From the NCBI GenBank assembly GCA_935421135.1, contig OW285190.1:16192501-16256500 (forward strand): DNA of 64,000 nucleotides. Reading direction: 5' to 3'. This document shows, piece by piece, positions 34,462 to 46,033 of the stretch. The notes under the pieces are model-generated. The model ran no database searches, was not told the origin of the DNA, and saw only the letters and a list, made by a program, of their open reading frames with translations. This DNA comes from Bugulina stolonifera (lineage: Eukaryota; Bryozoa; Gymnolaemata; Cheilostomatida; Bugulidae). The position numbers and the translations under genes were made by a program. How positions within the stretch are numbered: the first letter of the stretch is position 1; the number at the start of each line of letters is the position of its first letter.

Positions 34462-37400
34462 ATGCCTGAGTCAGCAGTACCTCTTCTAACCTTCAACAAT
34501 GGCTTGACTATGCCACAGCTTGGCTACGGCACATGGAAGGTATTCTATTACTCCATAACAATATAATTATTATAATAAATGTTGCTGTTAACCTTTTTCT
34601 TGTGTTTTCCGTCTAATATTATAAATTATTGCTCCGACAAATGACACTGTTATTCTTATAATTTTTACTCTTTGGTTTGCACTTTTCATGGTACTTACAT
34701 GTAACTTTGAACCCTTTTCATTTGTTTATATTTAGGAAATATAATATAATATTACAGTCAAAGCCTGAAGAAGTGACAGAAGCAGTCAAGACGGCTATCG
34801 ATGCTGGCTACAGGCACATAGACTGTGCTTACTGCTATGGTAACGAGAAAGAGGTTGGTGCAGGAATTAAGGCTAAGATAGACGATGGAACTGTCAAGAG
34901 AGAAGACTTGTTCATAACATCCAAGGTTGGTTAACCCTATTTACTAGTCTCTGGGCAAGAGGCTGAAGAGGGGTATTCAAAATTGGCAAAAGACAACCAA
35001 AAAGCTGAGCTTTTCGTTGTATCGTACTTACCTTGACCTATTTAATAAGATCTGCCAGTAAAAGAGCTGATGCTGTCATCTGCTACAAATTGATACCAAA
35101 CAACTGATAGTCTACATGTATAGTATATCATCTAGGGAGCCTATAAAACACATTGGAAAATTTTTTAATTCAATAAATTCTCTATTGATGTTCGAAGACT
35201 CCTGAACGAAAAACAGATTAGCAAATTGCAGGGACTACCTAATACCCTCTAAATTTTGCTATGTCCGTATCGAACGGTATATATATATGTATATTATGAT
35301 AGTGTTCAATTTGAAATGTGCAGCTATTTCATACTCCAGTTCACATGTACATATACAAGGTACAATTTGTATGATGAAGGGTACTATCTGTTGCAAAGCA
35401 TCACTCTTTCATCAAATTCTACTTGAGCTGTTACCCCTTCTTCTATAGTATGGTGTATGCCAACTCTTCTAAACTGGTCTTAGTGTACATTATTATATGT
35501 GAATAACCTGCTTAAAAACTGTTTTACATGAATGTATAATTATATGAATACAGCTCTGGAATACCTTCCATAGAAGAGAGATGGTTGATGAGGCAATACA
35601 ACTCTCTCTTGATGACCTTGGGCTAGAATATCTCGACCTCTATCTAATCCACTGGCCATATGCCTACAAGGTAGGAACTTAGTCTATATATAGCCTCAGT
35701 TCTACTGAAGTAAGAACAAATTACAGCATATAGTACTAATACATTCATGGAGAGATAATTACTAGGGACCGTTGGGTTATAACTCTAAGGCTACCCATAC
35801 TGAAACATTGTACTTTGTAGGAGGGCCATTTTAGATTTCCCAAAGATGATAATGGCAAGTTCATTTATTCTGATGGTAGCTATGTGGACACATACAAGGT
35901 CAGTAGTTAGTAGTTGCACTCTGTGTACTATACTAGTACATTGCCGTAGAGGCTCTGGGTTCTAACCCCAGTCAGGTACTGGTATTTTCATGGATTTGAA
36001 ACAAGTCCCTGATTGTTCAAAAGTAAATTTCTTGCTTAAGATATATTATACTAGTACATTAGCTGTTGGATGCATGAGCTGTAAACGTACATGTATGCTT
36101 ACCAGATTACTGGTAGGCTACTACATGTATGTTTACCAGATTACTGGTGCTACATGCATGCTCACCAGATTACTGGTGCTACGTGTATGTTACGATCACA
36201 TTATGCACTCAGCATTCACATGTACTTCAGTTGTTATATTCTGTTGCTGAGCTATAGGGTAACGCACGCACTCGGAGATCTTAGTTGTTAGTGAACTTCT
36301 GGCGTCATCTTTTTTTGGGCAGCACTACTTTCTACAATACAAATGCACTTATGATTTGAGTAATATTGTAATGTTTTTGAGTACTATTGCATACGAGAGC
36401 CGAGGGCTATAAGTATGTGAAGGGCTTGGAGGGTGGTAGAGGCTGACCAAGTGTACCTTCTGCTCACTACATAAAAGAGTGAACAGTTATGGGTGCTCTT
36501 TATAGTGTAGATTGTAGATTATATCAGACGTAGGCCGATGCCGAGACTCATTGGAGCTCAGGACCGACGTAGGTCATGCAGGGTTTATACTCCAAGAGAG
36601 TGTAGAGAAAGAGTATCTAACCTTAGAAGCCTAAGTCCGACGCTAGGTTCATTAGAACCCGGGATCGGCCTAAGCCTAAGGGGTGGATAGAGATGTGCTT
36701 AGCCTAGGATGAGGTGAGCTCGAACCGTACTGAATCCAAAGGATTCTCAGGGAGAGCTGCCCGCCTAAAGAGTAAGCCTCTGTAGGTTGAGTTTGGAGAT
36801 GTTGCTTTATTCAAGCGCAATCAACAGCTGATTCAAAATAGAAAATGCACTGCCTTATATACATAACAAACTTCCGGCAAAAAGGGACGACATGGTGTCG
36901 GTTATCCGACATGGGGTCGGCTCCGGAACTTACGCAACAATATGTCTGGTTCCGCCCGACTCGGCCATATGAAAAGGTCGGCCATTGCACAAAATGTGCT
37001 TACAATAGGTAGAAACATGTCGTCTGTAAATATGAGCTAAATCCATAAGGTCGGCCACGTGGTTACAATATAAAGTGGCAAAAAGACTCTAATAATTCAC
37101 AATCAAGTAAGGATAGACAATTACTAAATAAGTATAAATGTGGGAAAAACCAAGTTGCAATAGAACGGAATTCCAAGGCTTGATCGCTAGTACAGACATG
37201 TATATAAGACACGCAGTGGATAATAAGGTAATGAATGCATGGACAATATGGATAAACGAGACATGGATAAGATATTGAATGTGATTAAATGTCAGCTATT
37301 ATAATAATTGTCAGTGTGGCTGGCCTAGGTGCCATTACCACGGAGGCTGTTTCACCACAATATATTAGACTGGGATCTCTTTTACCATTGATTGTTACTT

Positions 37401-40400
37401 GTGTATGTGTTACTCAGGGGCTCGAGGATGCCGTAGACTCCGGGAAAGTGAAATCTATTGGAATCAGTAACTTTAACCATCAGCAGCTACAGGAGATTCT
37501 TGATGCTGCCAGGATAAAACCAGCCAATTTACAAGTGGGTGAATTTTTATTATGCGTTTTAGGTTTAATGTTAGATATTACTAGTTTACAGGTCCGACCC
37601 GATCTATTATGTCTTCCGCACAAAAATAAACATTTAGCAAAAATGAATGCGAGTTGTTCTAAAAGAAGCCCAAAAAAACTTCATTTTTCTGTTTTATTGC
37701 AGGAATAAAATGTGTTCAAAACAACATGAGCACTGGTAAGTCAACAAGAAACAGTAAAAGTTGTTCTCTCTACCCTTTTTATATTGGAGAAGGAAACAAA
37801 AATAATTTTGGTTGACATTATAAGTTGACCTGATATCAAAACATTTTATATGAATATGTAGATTGAGCACCACCCTTATCTCAAGCAGGACAAGTTGCTA
37901 GCCTTCTGTAAAGAGAGGGATATCGTGGTGACGGCATACTGCCCAATAGGGTCTCGGGACAGACCATGGTAGGTTGACGCTGGTGCTATAGTAACTGAAT
38001 AATTATAGTGTACCAGTATCCAGAGTGCTTTATGACTGCTCCTTCAAACATACTTTTCAAGTTGATGCTCTATTTATGTCAGCTGTGTAGATATGATAAT
38101 ATATACATGTACATGTCAGCTGCAACCTGTCTGTCTGTTTCAGGGTGACAGATGACAAAGAGCTCCACCCAAATATCTTGGAGGATCCTAAAGTTCTGGC
38201 AGTAGCTGAGAGGCTTACCAAGACTCCAGCACAGGTCAGTTCTTTTTACTTACACTGACCTATTTATGATCACACATACTATGTCCAAATAAACAGTACA
38301 GTATAATTTACTTCTAATGCTCTTACTATATCCAATGTACATGTACATAAATACATGTACATGTTTATCATGTATAAAGTAAGTGATACACACAAGTAAC
38401 AAACTTGTACTATATGATGCCATTCTCCCATTTCTATTCTTTCTATTTCTTACTATTGTATGTATATGTAAGTCTTACATGTAGTTTATGTGAAACAGGA
38501 GTTACTTGAATGTAGTCAGAGTAACCAGTTGTAAATGAAATAAGCCAAACGCAACGCAACGTTATTACCTCATACGATGGTTGTTAACCAGTGAGGTAAT
38601 GACTGCTGTGTCCTAGCTGATGGCCAGACTAAACCCAATATGTGTATATGTGCTTAGTTAACCTACATGTAGATTACAAACAATTGCTGTAATTGCTTTG
38701 TATACATCCACTGTAAACAATTCATTTAAACAACTGGATCCATTTATACGACTTTAATGTTTATACGAATTTAATCATTGGTTGGCTCAATTATTGCTGT
38801 TAGAAATGCTCACTTTGATAAAAGGAAAGATATCCTTGCCCCCCTCCCATAGACCCGCCCACAGACCTGCCCATAGTCTCACCCATTGTCCAGCTCACAA
38901 TCAAAATGACAGGTTGTAGAGGTGCCCTCTCTTGGTTCTCTCAGGTCTTCTGGCCTCAAACAGTCAGGTAGGATCTGTGGAATAACAGAGGTTGACGGTT
39001 TGATTAAATCGTAAAAACAAGGAAGTAGCCACAGCAAGTTTTCACAACCTCAACTTCACAATAGGTGGAGTCTGGGAGACAGGCTGCTATCCTTGAATAA
39101 CATATATCTTACCCTCTACTCTCCTTCTTCGAGCCAATGCTGCAGTCTTCAGTTGGATAATCTTTCTACCCCATCTGAAGCTGAATGAAATTTTGGGGTC
39201 TGCAACACTTGGCCGAAAATATTTCTCTGTCAAAATTTTATTGGGCCATTTTGACATGCACAAAAAACTCACTTACAATATTGCTCTGTAGTGTAGATCC
39301 AGCTGAGAAGATATACATGTACATGTATATATTGTGACTTGTGTGTACCTAACCATTAAGTAATGGTTTAATAACAGGTAGTACTGAGATGGGCTATCCA
39401 AAGAGGAGTATCTGTCATACCAAAGAGTGTAACTGAGTCAAGAATTAGATCCAACTTTGAGGTAAAACTTTCTCTATGCAGCAGGTTCAGTCTCGTTACC
39501 TGAATAGTTGTAATCAAGATAAGCATGCTTATATTACATATATTTCATAATATGTGCTTATACTACACAATATACTAGGTATGGGTATGGAATATAAGCA
39601 TGTAAACCAATATAACTAATAATGAAAAATCATTCGTAGTCAGAGTTATCCTCTCACATGAAATTGGAAGAAAGGAGGAGACAATTCCAGCACTAACAGT
39701 GCATGTACATAGGCTGTGCATCTTGCAGTCATGTATAATGCTGTTATGTAACAAGCTATCTTTGCTTTTTAGAAATAAATGCTGTGTTTGATTTGATTTA
39801 GGTGTTTGATTTTGAACTGAACGATGAGGATGTCAAAGAATTGAATTCGTTTCCAGATAAACGGTATAGAGGAGTAGAAATTGCATGGTAAGTCACTATT
39901 ATCAATTAGCTGCTGCTACTCTGGTTATCTAATGGCAGACCTTGGTATTAAATACAGTGTATCATTTCACTGGCACCTCATGTCTGACAGAATTCTATTT
40001 ACATGTACCCTTTCATTGAGAATAGACACTAGATCATCAAATATGGGTTCCAGGGGTTTGGGGAAAATCAAAATTGTAACAGATGGAATCGGCAATCACT
40101 CGGAGCACTACATACATTATATATATACATGTATATGTAGCAGTTGGTTCAGAGGTGCTCGGTATTTTATGGTGCATTGTAGATGAATTGGCATAATTTA
40201 AAGCATTATTACTTCCGCTTGACTTGTAAATGGTTTACGAGCATCAAAATGCAAATTAAGTACCGTTTAGTCACCAACATTGGTTGGACAATTGCATGTA
40301 GTAGTATGATAAATCGCAAACCTAACATGACATTCCGCATGGCCTTTTCATGTTGCATATCCTTTAATTATTCAACATAAACATATTGTTTCTTTTGCAG

Positions 40401-40443
40401 GGTTGGTGATCATCCACAGTACCCTTTCCACCTGGAATACTAG
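34462..40443 (+). CDS. NADPH-dependent aldo-keto reductase (AKR1-type)
   Basis: 322 residues in ten exons: 34462-34539, 34758-34925, 35554-35670, 35821-35898, 37418-37534, 37862-37968, 38144-38234, 39378-39461, 39802-39887, 40401-40443. All junctions keep frame. It would reduce aldehydes or ketones using NADPH as a soluble (beta/alpha)8 barrel. The catalytic tetrad is visible: Asp and Tyr in [18 protein letters not shown], Lys in ITSKLWN, His in YLIHWP. The SNFN loop and the [10 protein letters not shown] cofactor-binding segment are intact. The length matches the AKR1 family (about 315-325). The helix between TYK and GLED is about four residues shorter than in AKR1A1 (the ETWK segment is missing), exactly at the intron that carries a solo LTR. 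The start [14 protein letters not shown] is typical of the family. Substrate cannot be inferred. Confidence 0.93.
36088..36190. repeat. About 30-bp tandem repeat, three to four copies
   Basis: The unit is CTACATGTATGTTTACCAGA followed by TTACTGGTG. It repeats with variants in the AKR intron between exons 4 and 5, just before the solo LTR. Confidence 0.85.
36367..37359 (-). mobile_element. Solo LTR, antisense, in AKR intron 4 (divergent family member)
   Basis: A 993-bp element whose minus strand starts TGTGGTGAAAC and ends AACATTACA. It is flanked by ATAT on both sides (36363-36366 and 37360-37363). It shares the layout of the copies at 16024 and 22190: GTCGGCC-rich palindromic block, TTGTTGCGTAAGTTCCGGA core, TATA (ATGTATATAAGG), then AATAAA (GAATAAAGC) and a long U5. 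Overall sequence similarity is low, so it is a separate subfamily. It ends 58 bp before AKR exon 5, leaving little room for that exon's branch point and pyrimidine tract. Confidence 0.72.
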
Positions 40444-40758
40444 CATGTAAGGGTGGACAACTCTTCTTCAGGCAGCTTTCTAGAAAGGAATACTAAACTA
40501 GTTAGACAATTCTTATAACTACGTTACTATATGTGGCACTATTTGTTATTTTGTGCATAGTTAGGCTTATTGGTTAATATGCTGTAGTTAGCATATAAAT
40601 AAGAGTCAAGCCTCAATCATCTGTGTTATGGAGGTATTAATTATGCTTTATATTGCTGTTATTATATTATATAACAGTAATACATGTAATAATTAATATT
40701 AAATAGAACAACACTTGTTTGTGAATATGAACTGCCAGTACATGTACTGTTATATGTC

Positions 40759-40764
40759 AATAAA
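40759..40764 (+). terminator. Probable AKR polyadenylation signal
   Basis: AATAAA in the context GTCAATAAAATATG lies 316 bp after the AKR stop codon at 40443. It is the first canonical signal downstream. Confidence 0.6.
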
Positions 40765-41427
40765 ATATGCATTTGTATAAAATAATATGCATGTATGTCT
40801 CTACACTTGGGTGCAATTATTGTATATATCACCATAAAAATCATGTAAACAACGTGCATTAGTCTGTTTGTGACATACATGGACATGTACATGTACTACC
40901 ATTTGCCGAGCAAGACTACATGTAGATGTATGAACAGCATGGTTGTAAGAAGAATTATATCTGATATCATAGTCAGCTCATGCTACCTTGAGACTGTGTT
41001 CCATAACTATATTGCATTTATAATGGTTCTGCCCAATATAATACAGTAATAAGAACCTTACATTATCCTAAGAAAAATATATATTCTGAAGCCCCGTCCG
41101 TCTCTTGCAGCAATATTCATTTACTTGGGGGCCATAATTATTATCTCAAGATTTAAAGGGTAAAATTAAGTTCCTGGTGTTTTTACATACTGAGTTCCAA
41201 TCTCTAGCAATGATAGCTTAGGAAACACCCCCTGGAGACGCCCTGTCTCTTTCACTGGTGTGATATAGCCTCCTTGACATTTTGTTGGTATAGCTTAGAG
41301 CTTAGAGTGTGTTTCAAACAGTTTCAAACTTTTTTACTGTGCCCCTATATAGAACCTCCAAAACTAAATGTGAGTTTTTTCATTAAAAACTTAGCCTACA
41401 GTTTTATTTCATTATTTGCTCATAGCT

Positions 41428-41823
41428 AAGGTTCACTAAATAGAAATTAATAGTTGTAAATGGGTGCTGTAAGTTTGAAACACAGTCTAGGCTTTATTTA
41501 ATCCTTAACAAATTTTCAAGGAGGCTATGATATCCAAATATTGGTTTGGAAGGGGGGTGTCCAAGGGGTACTCATTGGATCACAGTCTACAAGTGCCCCA
41601 TGCACATAATTTTGAATAAAAAAAACTTTGTTCATGCCAAAATCATGTGCATGGGGCACTTGTAGACTGTGTTCCAATAGGTACCCTTGGACACCCCCCT
41701 TCCAAACCAATATTTGGACATCATAGCCTCCTTGAAAATTTGTTGAGGATTAAATAAAGCCTAGACTGTGTTTCAAACTTACAGCAGTCATTTACAACTA
41801 TTAATTTCTGTTTAGTGAACCTT
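41428..41823. repeat. Large inverted repeat (foldback), arms about 180 bp
   Basis: The left arm (about 41428-41607) and right arm (about 41642-41823) are near-perfect inverse copies separated by about 35 bp. The outer ends are AAGGTTCACTAAA... and ...TTTAGTGAACCTT. The inner arms contain AGTGCCCCATGCACAT and its inverse. A partial extra copy of the right-arm end (GCCTCCTTGACATTTTGTTG...TGTGTTTCAAAC) lies at 41268-41322. There is no coding sequence, and a minus-strand ORF across it is incidental. It could be a foldback transposon or a duplicated and inverted segment, and would form a long hairpin if transcribed. Confidence 0.88.
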
Positions 41824-42204
41824 AGTCTACATTGTGAAGCTTAATTTAATTCACTGTACAATGTAATTACACCCAAGCCTGAGTTCCCTAGATCTATAAC
41901 AGTGATTTCCCATAGATACTTGATCACCATTATAATGTTAAGTCATCTGGCTATAACTTTTTGTGTAATATACAGTGTTTTATTGTGTTATTATAATATA
42001 ATGTAAAAGTGACATAAAGTATCAAAAAACTTTCTTGTTTATTTAATTTTTAACATTTCATCAAAATTTTTACATAACAATATCACAGGAAGTAACTATT
42101 GGGAACAATCCATGCACAGTATAATACATAAAGATAGTGTGCTAAGTACAATATCATAAATAACATAGCATGCATGGGCCCTCATCTTTCTCTTCTTCCC
42201 AATT

Positions 42205-42275
42205 TTAGCAAAAGGAAAATAGATTGAGAGAGGACAACTTCTAGTTATGATGAATAGCTTATGAGTGCCCATGAG
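42205..42275. repeat. Half copy of the GAGAGGACAACTT foldback family
   Basis: The segment ATAGATTGAGAGAGGACAAC, then TTCTAGTTATGATGAATAGC and TTATGAGTGCCCAT, matches the right arm of the element at 29201-29322. The left arm is degenerate. Confidence 0.75.
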
Positions 42276-42666
42276 CATGCTATAGATGCTATAGAAGTAT
42301 AAAATGTTTTATAATACATGCACATTATTTAATGAGAACAAAGTCTAATATTTAGGGATGTGTCTACAAAAATATGTCCCAGGGCATCATAACAATATAC
42401 TGTAATAGCTACTCTATTTTATGATTATATAATATATAATGTTGTATATGATGTTGTATATAAAATATAAAACTTAAATGCGAGTTCTAAAATAGTTCTC
42501 AAAGTTCAATAACTGAACAAGTTGCAAAATATTTTTATGAATGGAAGATAAGCTTATTGCAGTTACAACATTGTTTCATGGTAACATGTATCAACCATCA
42601 GATATACCAACACTGTGTATAATGTACTAGAAGTAAATGTTATCTCCCCTTGAACCACATCAGCTC

Positions 42667-45600
42667 TTACACTTCCTTCTCTGGGCTCATCTTTTCAAAC
42701 TCTTCTGATCCTTCATCAACTTCCTCCCACTCAGGCTTGGGGCAGCACAAAAAACAGTTGGGTAGATTGTCTGCCCAGTCTCATATAAGCCTAAAGATAT
42801 ATGAATGCATGTACATGTATGACCCAGTATGACACAGTTTAGTGTGACCCAGTATGACACAGCATGGCACAGTACAATGCTAATAATCTCTCTAAATAAT
42901 TACAGTAGCTGGTTTCAGTGGATTGAGAAGCTGCTTCATGCTAAAGAGATATGAACTGTATTTTCTAACATCATGATCATTCACCATGGGCCACTTGCAA
43001 GAGATAGACAACTCCAGTGTGAATACATTGGCCCACTGCTAACAATATATATTTCTACCAGGGAGGGTGGGTGGTTCTATAGTATTACTCTTACTACATT
43101 GTTTAGAAGGGAGAAGTAAACTTATGATTAATGAATAGGTAAATAAATTTCGGTGAGTTTTGTGTACAACCATAACTGCTTTCATATTTTTCTTACAAAT
43201 AATATACTAGTGCATTAGGTACCACACCAAGATGTCATAATTGGGGATATAATTGCTAATGTATATACTAATTCATTGACATTAATTATTATTAGTTAAC
43301 TAATATTGCTGGTTTAATTGAAGCTGGAATGATAGACAGACAAATATTTGACATGTGCATATTGGTTGCAAAGCAAATACATGTAAAATTGAAACCAGAC
43401 CTGTCAACATTGTACTTAATGGCATAACTTTACTTGTAGAAATAATATAACAATATGTTGGAACACATCGCATAGACTTCTTATCCAGGAATAGAAAACA
43501 TTCCAGACTATCAATGAATTGGATGATATTATTTTCTAGCATCTGCATTGTCAGTGTTGGGATACAGTTTCAAACCACATGGATGCAACTGTTTCAGTAG
43601 TTGCCAAGACAACAGTTTATTATCAACCAATACAAATAACATCCTGAAGTTGATATCAGTTCAAGTCCAACATCTACAGATTATTTTCCCTGTATGGTGG
43701 TTTTAGTGCATTGGTTACCTGATGGCCTATATTAGTACTTTTGTGCTGTTTCTGTTATATTTGTTCATGAACTACAATGTAATTAATGGGTTATTGTACC
43801 ATATTAGAAATGAGAAGTGAAGTTAAAAAAACAATTGCACAATATAAGCTTTGGAATCATCTCATGATAGGGAACATATAAGAGTACTTACAAATATTGG
43901 GGCTATTAGCCACCAAACTGAGATATTCTTATGAGTTGTAAAGTCCTAATTATTTATACATGTACATTGTAAAACCCAAGCAGTATAATATGTGTACAGT
44001 AATTATGCTTTATGTTTATGAAAGGTACATGTTTGTGTATGCAAAATCTAGGAATACAAGATGAAGTAGCTCAAAAGCTTGATATAGCTAGCTGTCAGTT
44101 ACCTTGACATAGCTCACTATCAGCCAAGTTTAAGATACAAGAAAGAACAACTCCCACAATATTAAAACAGTTATAGTACCCAGGCTTACTTTGTTCCACT
44201 GGCAACATATATTATTTGGGTAGGGTGGCGCACCAAGCTCTAAGTTAAACTGAGAGAAAGCAACGTCAAGCATTGCTGATCCTAGGAAAGCGAAGTCGGT
44301 ATGCTGGTATACTAATATAATCTTTGATAACTTTATTGGTGACTGAACAGACTGTTGCTAGGACACTTGCAACTTATATAACATTATACATCACTTCTAC
44401 CTCCTCTAATACTTTAGTAAGCTGCTCTAAGTCATAATCAATAGAATATCACACATGACTGAAAAACTTTTTAGTGGAGTCACACCACGTGAAGTTAAAG
44501 CATAACAACATGATGCTATATATATGATTATTATAATAACATTTTATTTGTATGCTAAAACTATCCAGTTCATTTAACTTATTATAAACTAAACGAACTA
44601 TTGAATACCATTCCAACCTAATAAATCTGCTGCCGACTATGCAATACTGTACTCAATGTACTCAGCTAGCTATTATGCAGAGTTATTGTTCTGTTTGTTT
44701 TTATAATTTCGCTCTTTCTCATTGAAACTTTGAAATATTACACGCTAGAATTTTGATCTAACTAAATAATAATATTGAATAGTGTGGCATGTGGCTACAC
44801 CTATAAGGATTAGTGTTTCCATCAGCAGCATATCTACAGGTCAGAATGTCAGCGGCTGCCGTGTAACTTCACCGTTGGAATGGTGAGTGACATTTTACAA
44901 TACCAAAGATTTAGTAATAATTCATATGAATTATTTAAACTATCTATTTATCTTTTGTTGGATAAGAATTTAGTGTCTCAACGATAAAATGAGATTATAA
45001 TACTATAAATTATTTATCTGATTTCTAGTGCAGCTACAGGTTTGCATGTTAGCCTAAGTTTCCCTAAAATCGTGTAGACTATGCATACATGGTTGTATAA
45101 GAATAATATCCATGAGATTTAGAGGAAGTTGAGTCTAGATTATTTTGGTTTTCACAGGTATACATGTAAATGTAATAGTAGATATTCCAAGCAAATGCAA
45201 ATATGAATAATTAATAATTTGATTTATTAATACTTCACACTAAGTAAACACAATGAAAGGAATGAGTCTACTAAATCATACCTGTATAACTGGATGTAGA
45301 CTGTGTTCCTATGTCATCAACTGAAGGACTTGCTTGCCTATACAAGAACAAAAGCATGAACAAAATCCTAAGCTAATGGCTGAAATTACTATCATCCTTT
45401 TGGTTATTGATTCACCAACACTTAATCTGCAGCTATTGTTAGTAAACAATCTATAATCTCATAAAGGATTATCTATTCTTTTCCTTAGCAACACCAAATT
45501 ATGGGGTGGATGACTACACGGCCCATCTTTAGAATGTTATTGTTATAGAAGTTAGTTAGATTTTGAAGTATATTAGATAAACTAGCACATCATTAGTTGT

Positions 45601-46033
45601 ATGCTCTACTTTGTTCTACAAGAAATATCAGCTCATGAAGGATGGTCTATATAATAGTAAGAATTTCATGATTTTTAGAGTTTTTCATGAGGCAACAAGC
45701 AATACAATTTATTGCTAACACATACAAAGTTTAGGCTACAAATATAAACTGTACCCAAAACTTTTAGGGTTTCCTGCTAAGACTGATTCTAGCTTCTCAG
45801 AATTCTTGTAGACTGTTCAAGTGTTAGATCATTTGTTTATACAACTTTTAGGACATTTTAATTCAAACCATTATTATAGATGGAATGACGCTCGTATTAC
45901 ATGTAGTAGTGTGTGAATTATGTACATCCTATAACCTGTTTATTTGTGTATGATAAGTTAAGTAACTTGCCTACATAAAGAAGAAGACGTGATATTTGTC
46001 ACAGTCATACCTGACGTTTTTACTTGCTTTCAT
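42667..46033 (-). CDS. Candidate small gene, about 63 residues, three exons, unrecognised
   Basis: Minus-strand exons 46011-46033 (ATG, MKASKNV, phase 2 donor GTCAG|GTATGA), 45282-45337 (acceptor CTTTTGTTCTTGTATAG, donor ACAG|GTATGA) and 42667-42779. Phases fit exactly: MKASKNV-R-QASPSVDDIGTQSTSSYT-D-WADNLPNCFLCC, then an acidic tail with EEVDEGSEEFEK, stop at 42667-42669. The CFLCCPKPEW segment has a cysteine cluster. The third acceptor is uncertain: TATATGAG|ACTGGG gives the acidic tail, whereas the better-looking CTTTAG|GCTTAT, also phase-compatible, gives GLYETGQTIYPT... and an earlier stop. More exons could lie in the 2.5-kb intron. It overlaps the plus-strand gene starting at 44880 in antisense. 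No function is assigned. Confidence 0.45.
42791..44879. other. Non-coding stretch between the foldback region and the unknown plus-strand gene
   Basis: Nothing clearly coding. On the minus strand it is the proposed second intron of the small gene. It contains a short run of GTATGACACAG/AGTATGACCCAG repeats near 42828-42878. An 82-codon minus-strand ORF at 43300-43548 has no splice context and unconvincing composition. Confidence 0.5.

Noticed and set aside
35945..35985. tRNA-like segment CTCTGGGTTCTAACCCCAG
   Set aside because: It resembles a T-arm, but no A box or acceptor stem is present. At most it is a SINE fragment.
37256..37270. GAGACATGGATA (ETWI) as the missing AKR microexon
   Set aside because: It lies inside the solo LTR and has no flanking AG or GT, so it cannot be spliced.
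37289..37708. 139-codon ORF
   Set aside because: It is AKR exon 5 extended in frame into the flanking LTR and intron. Only 37418-37534 matches the AKR family.
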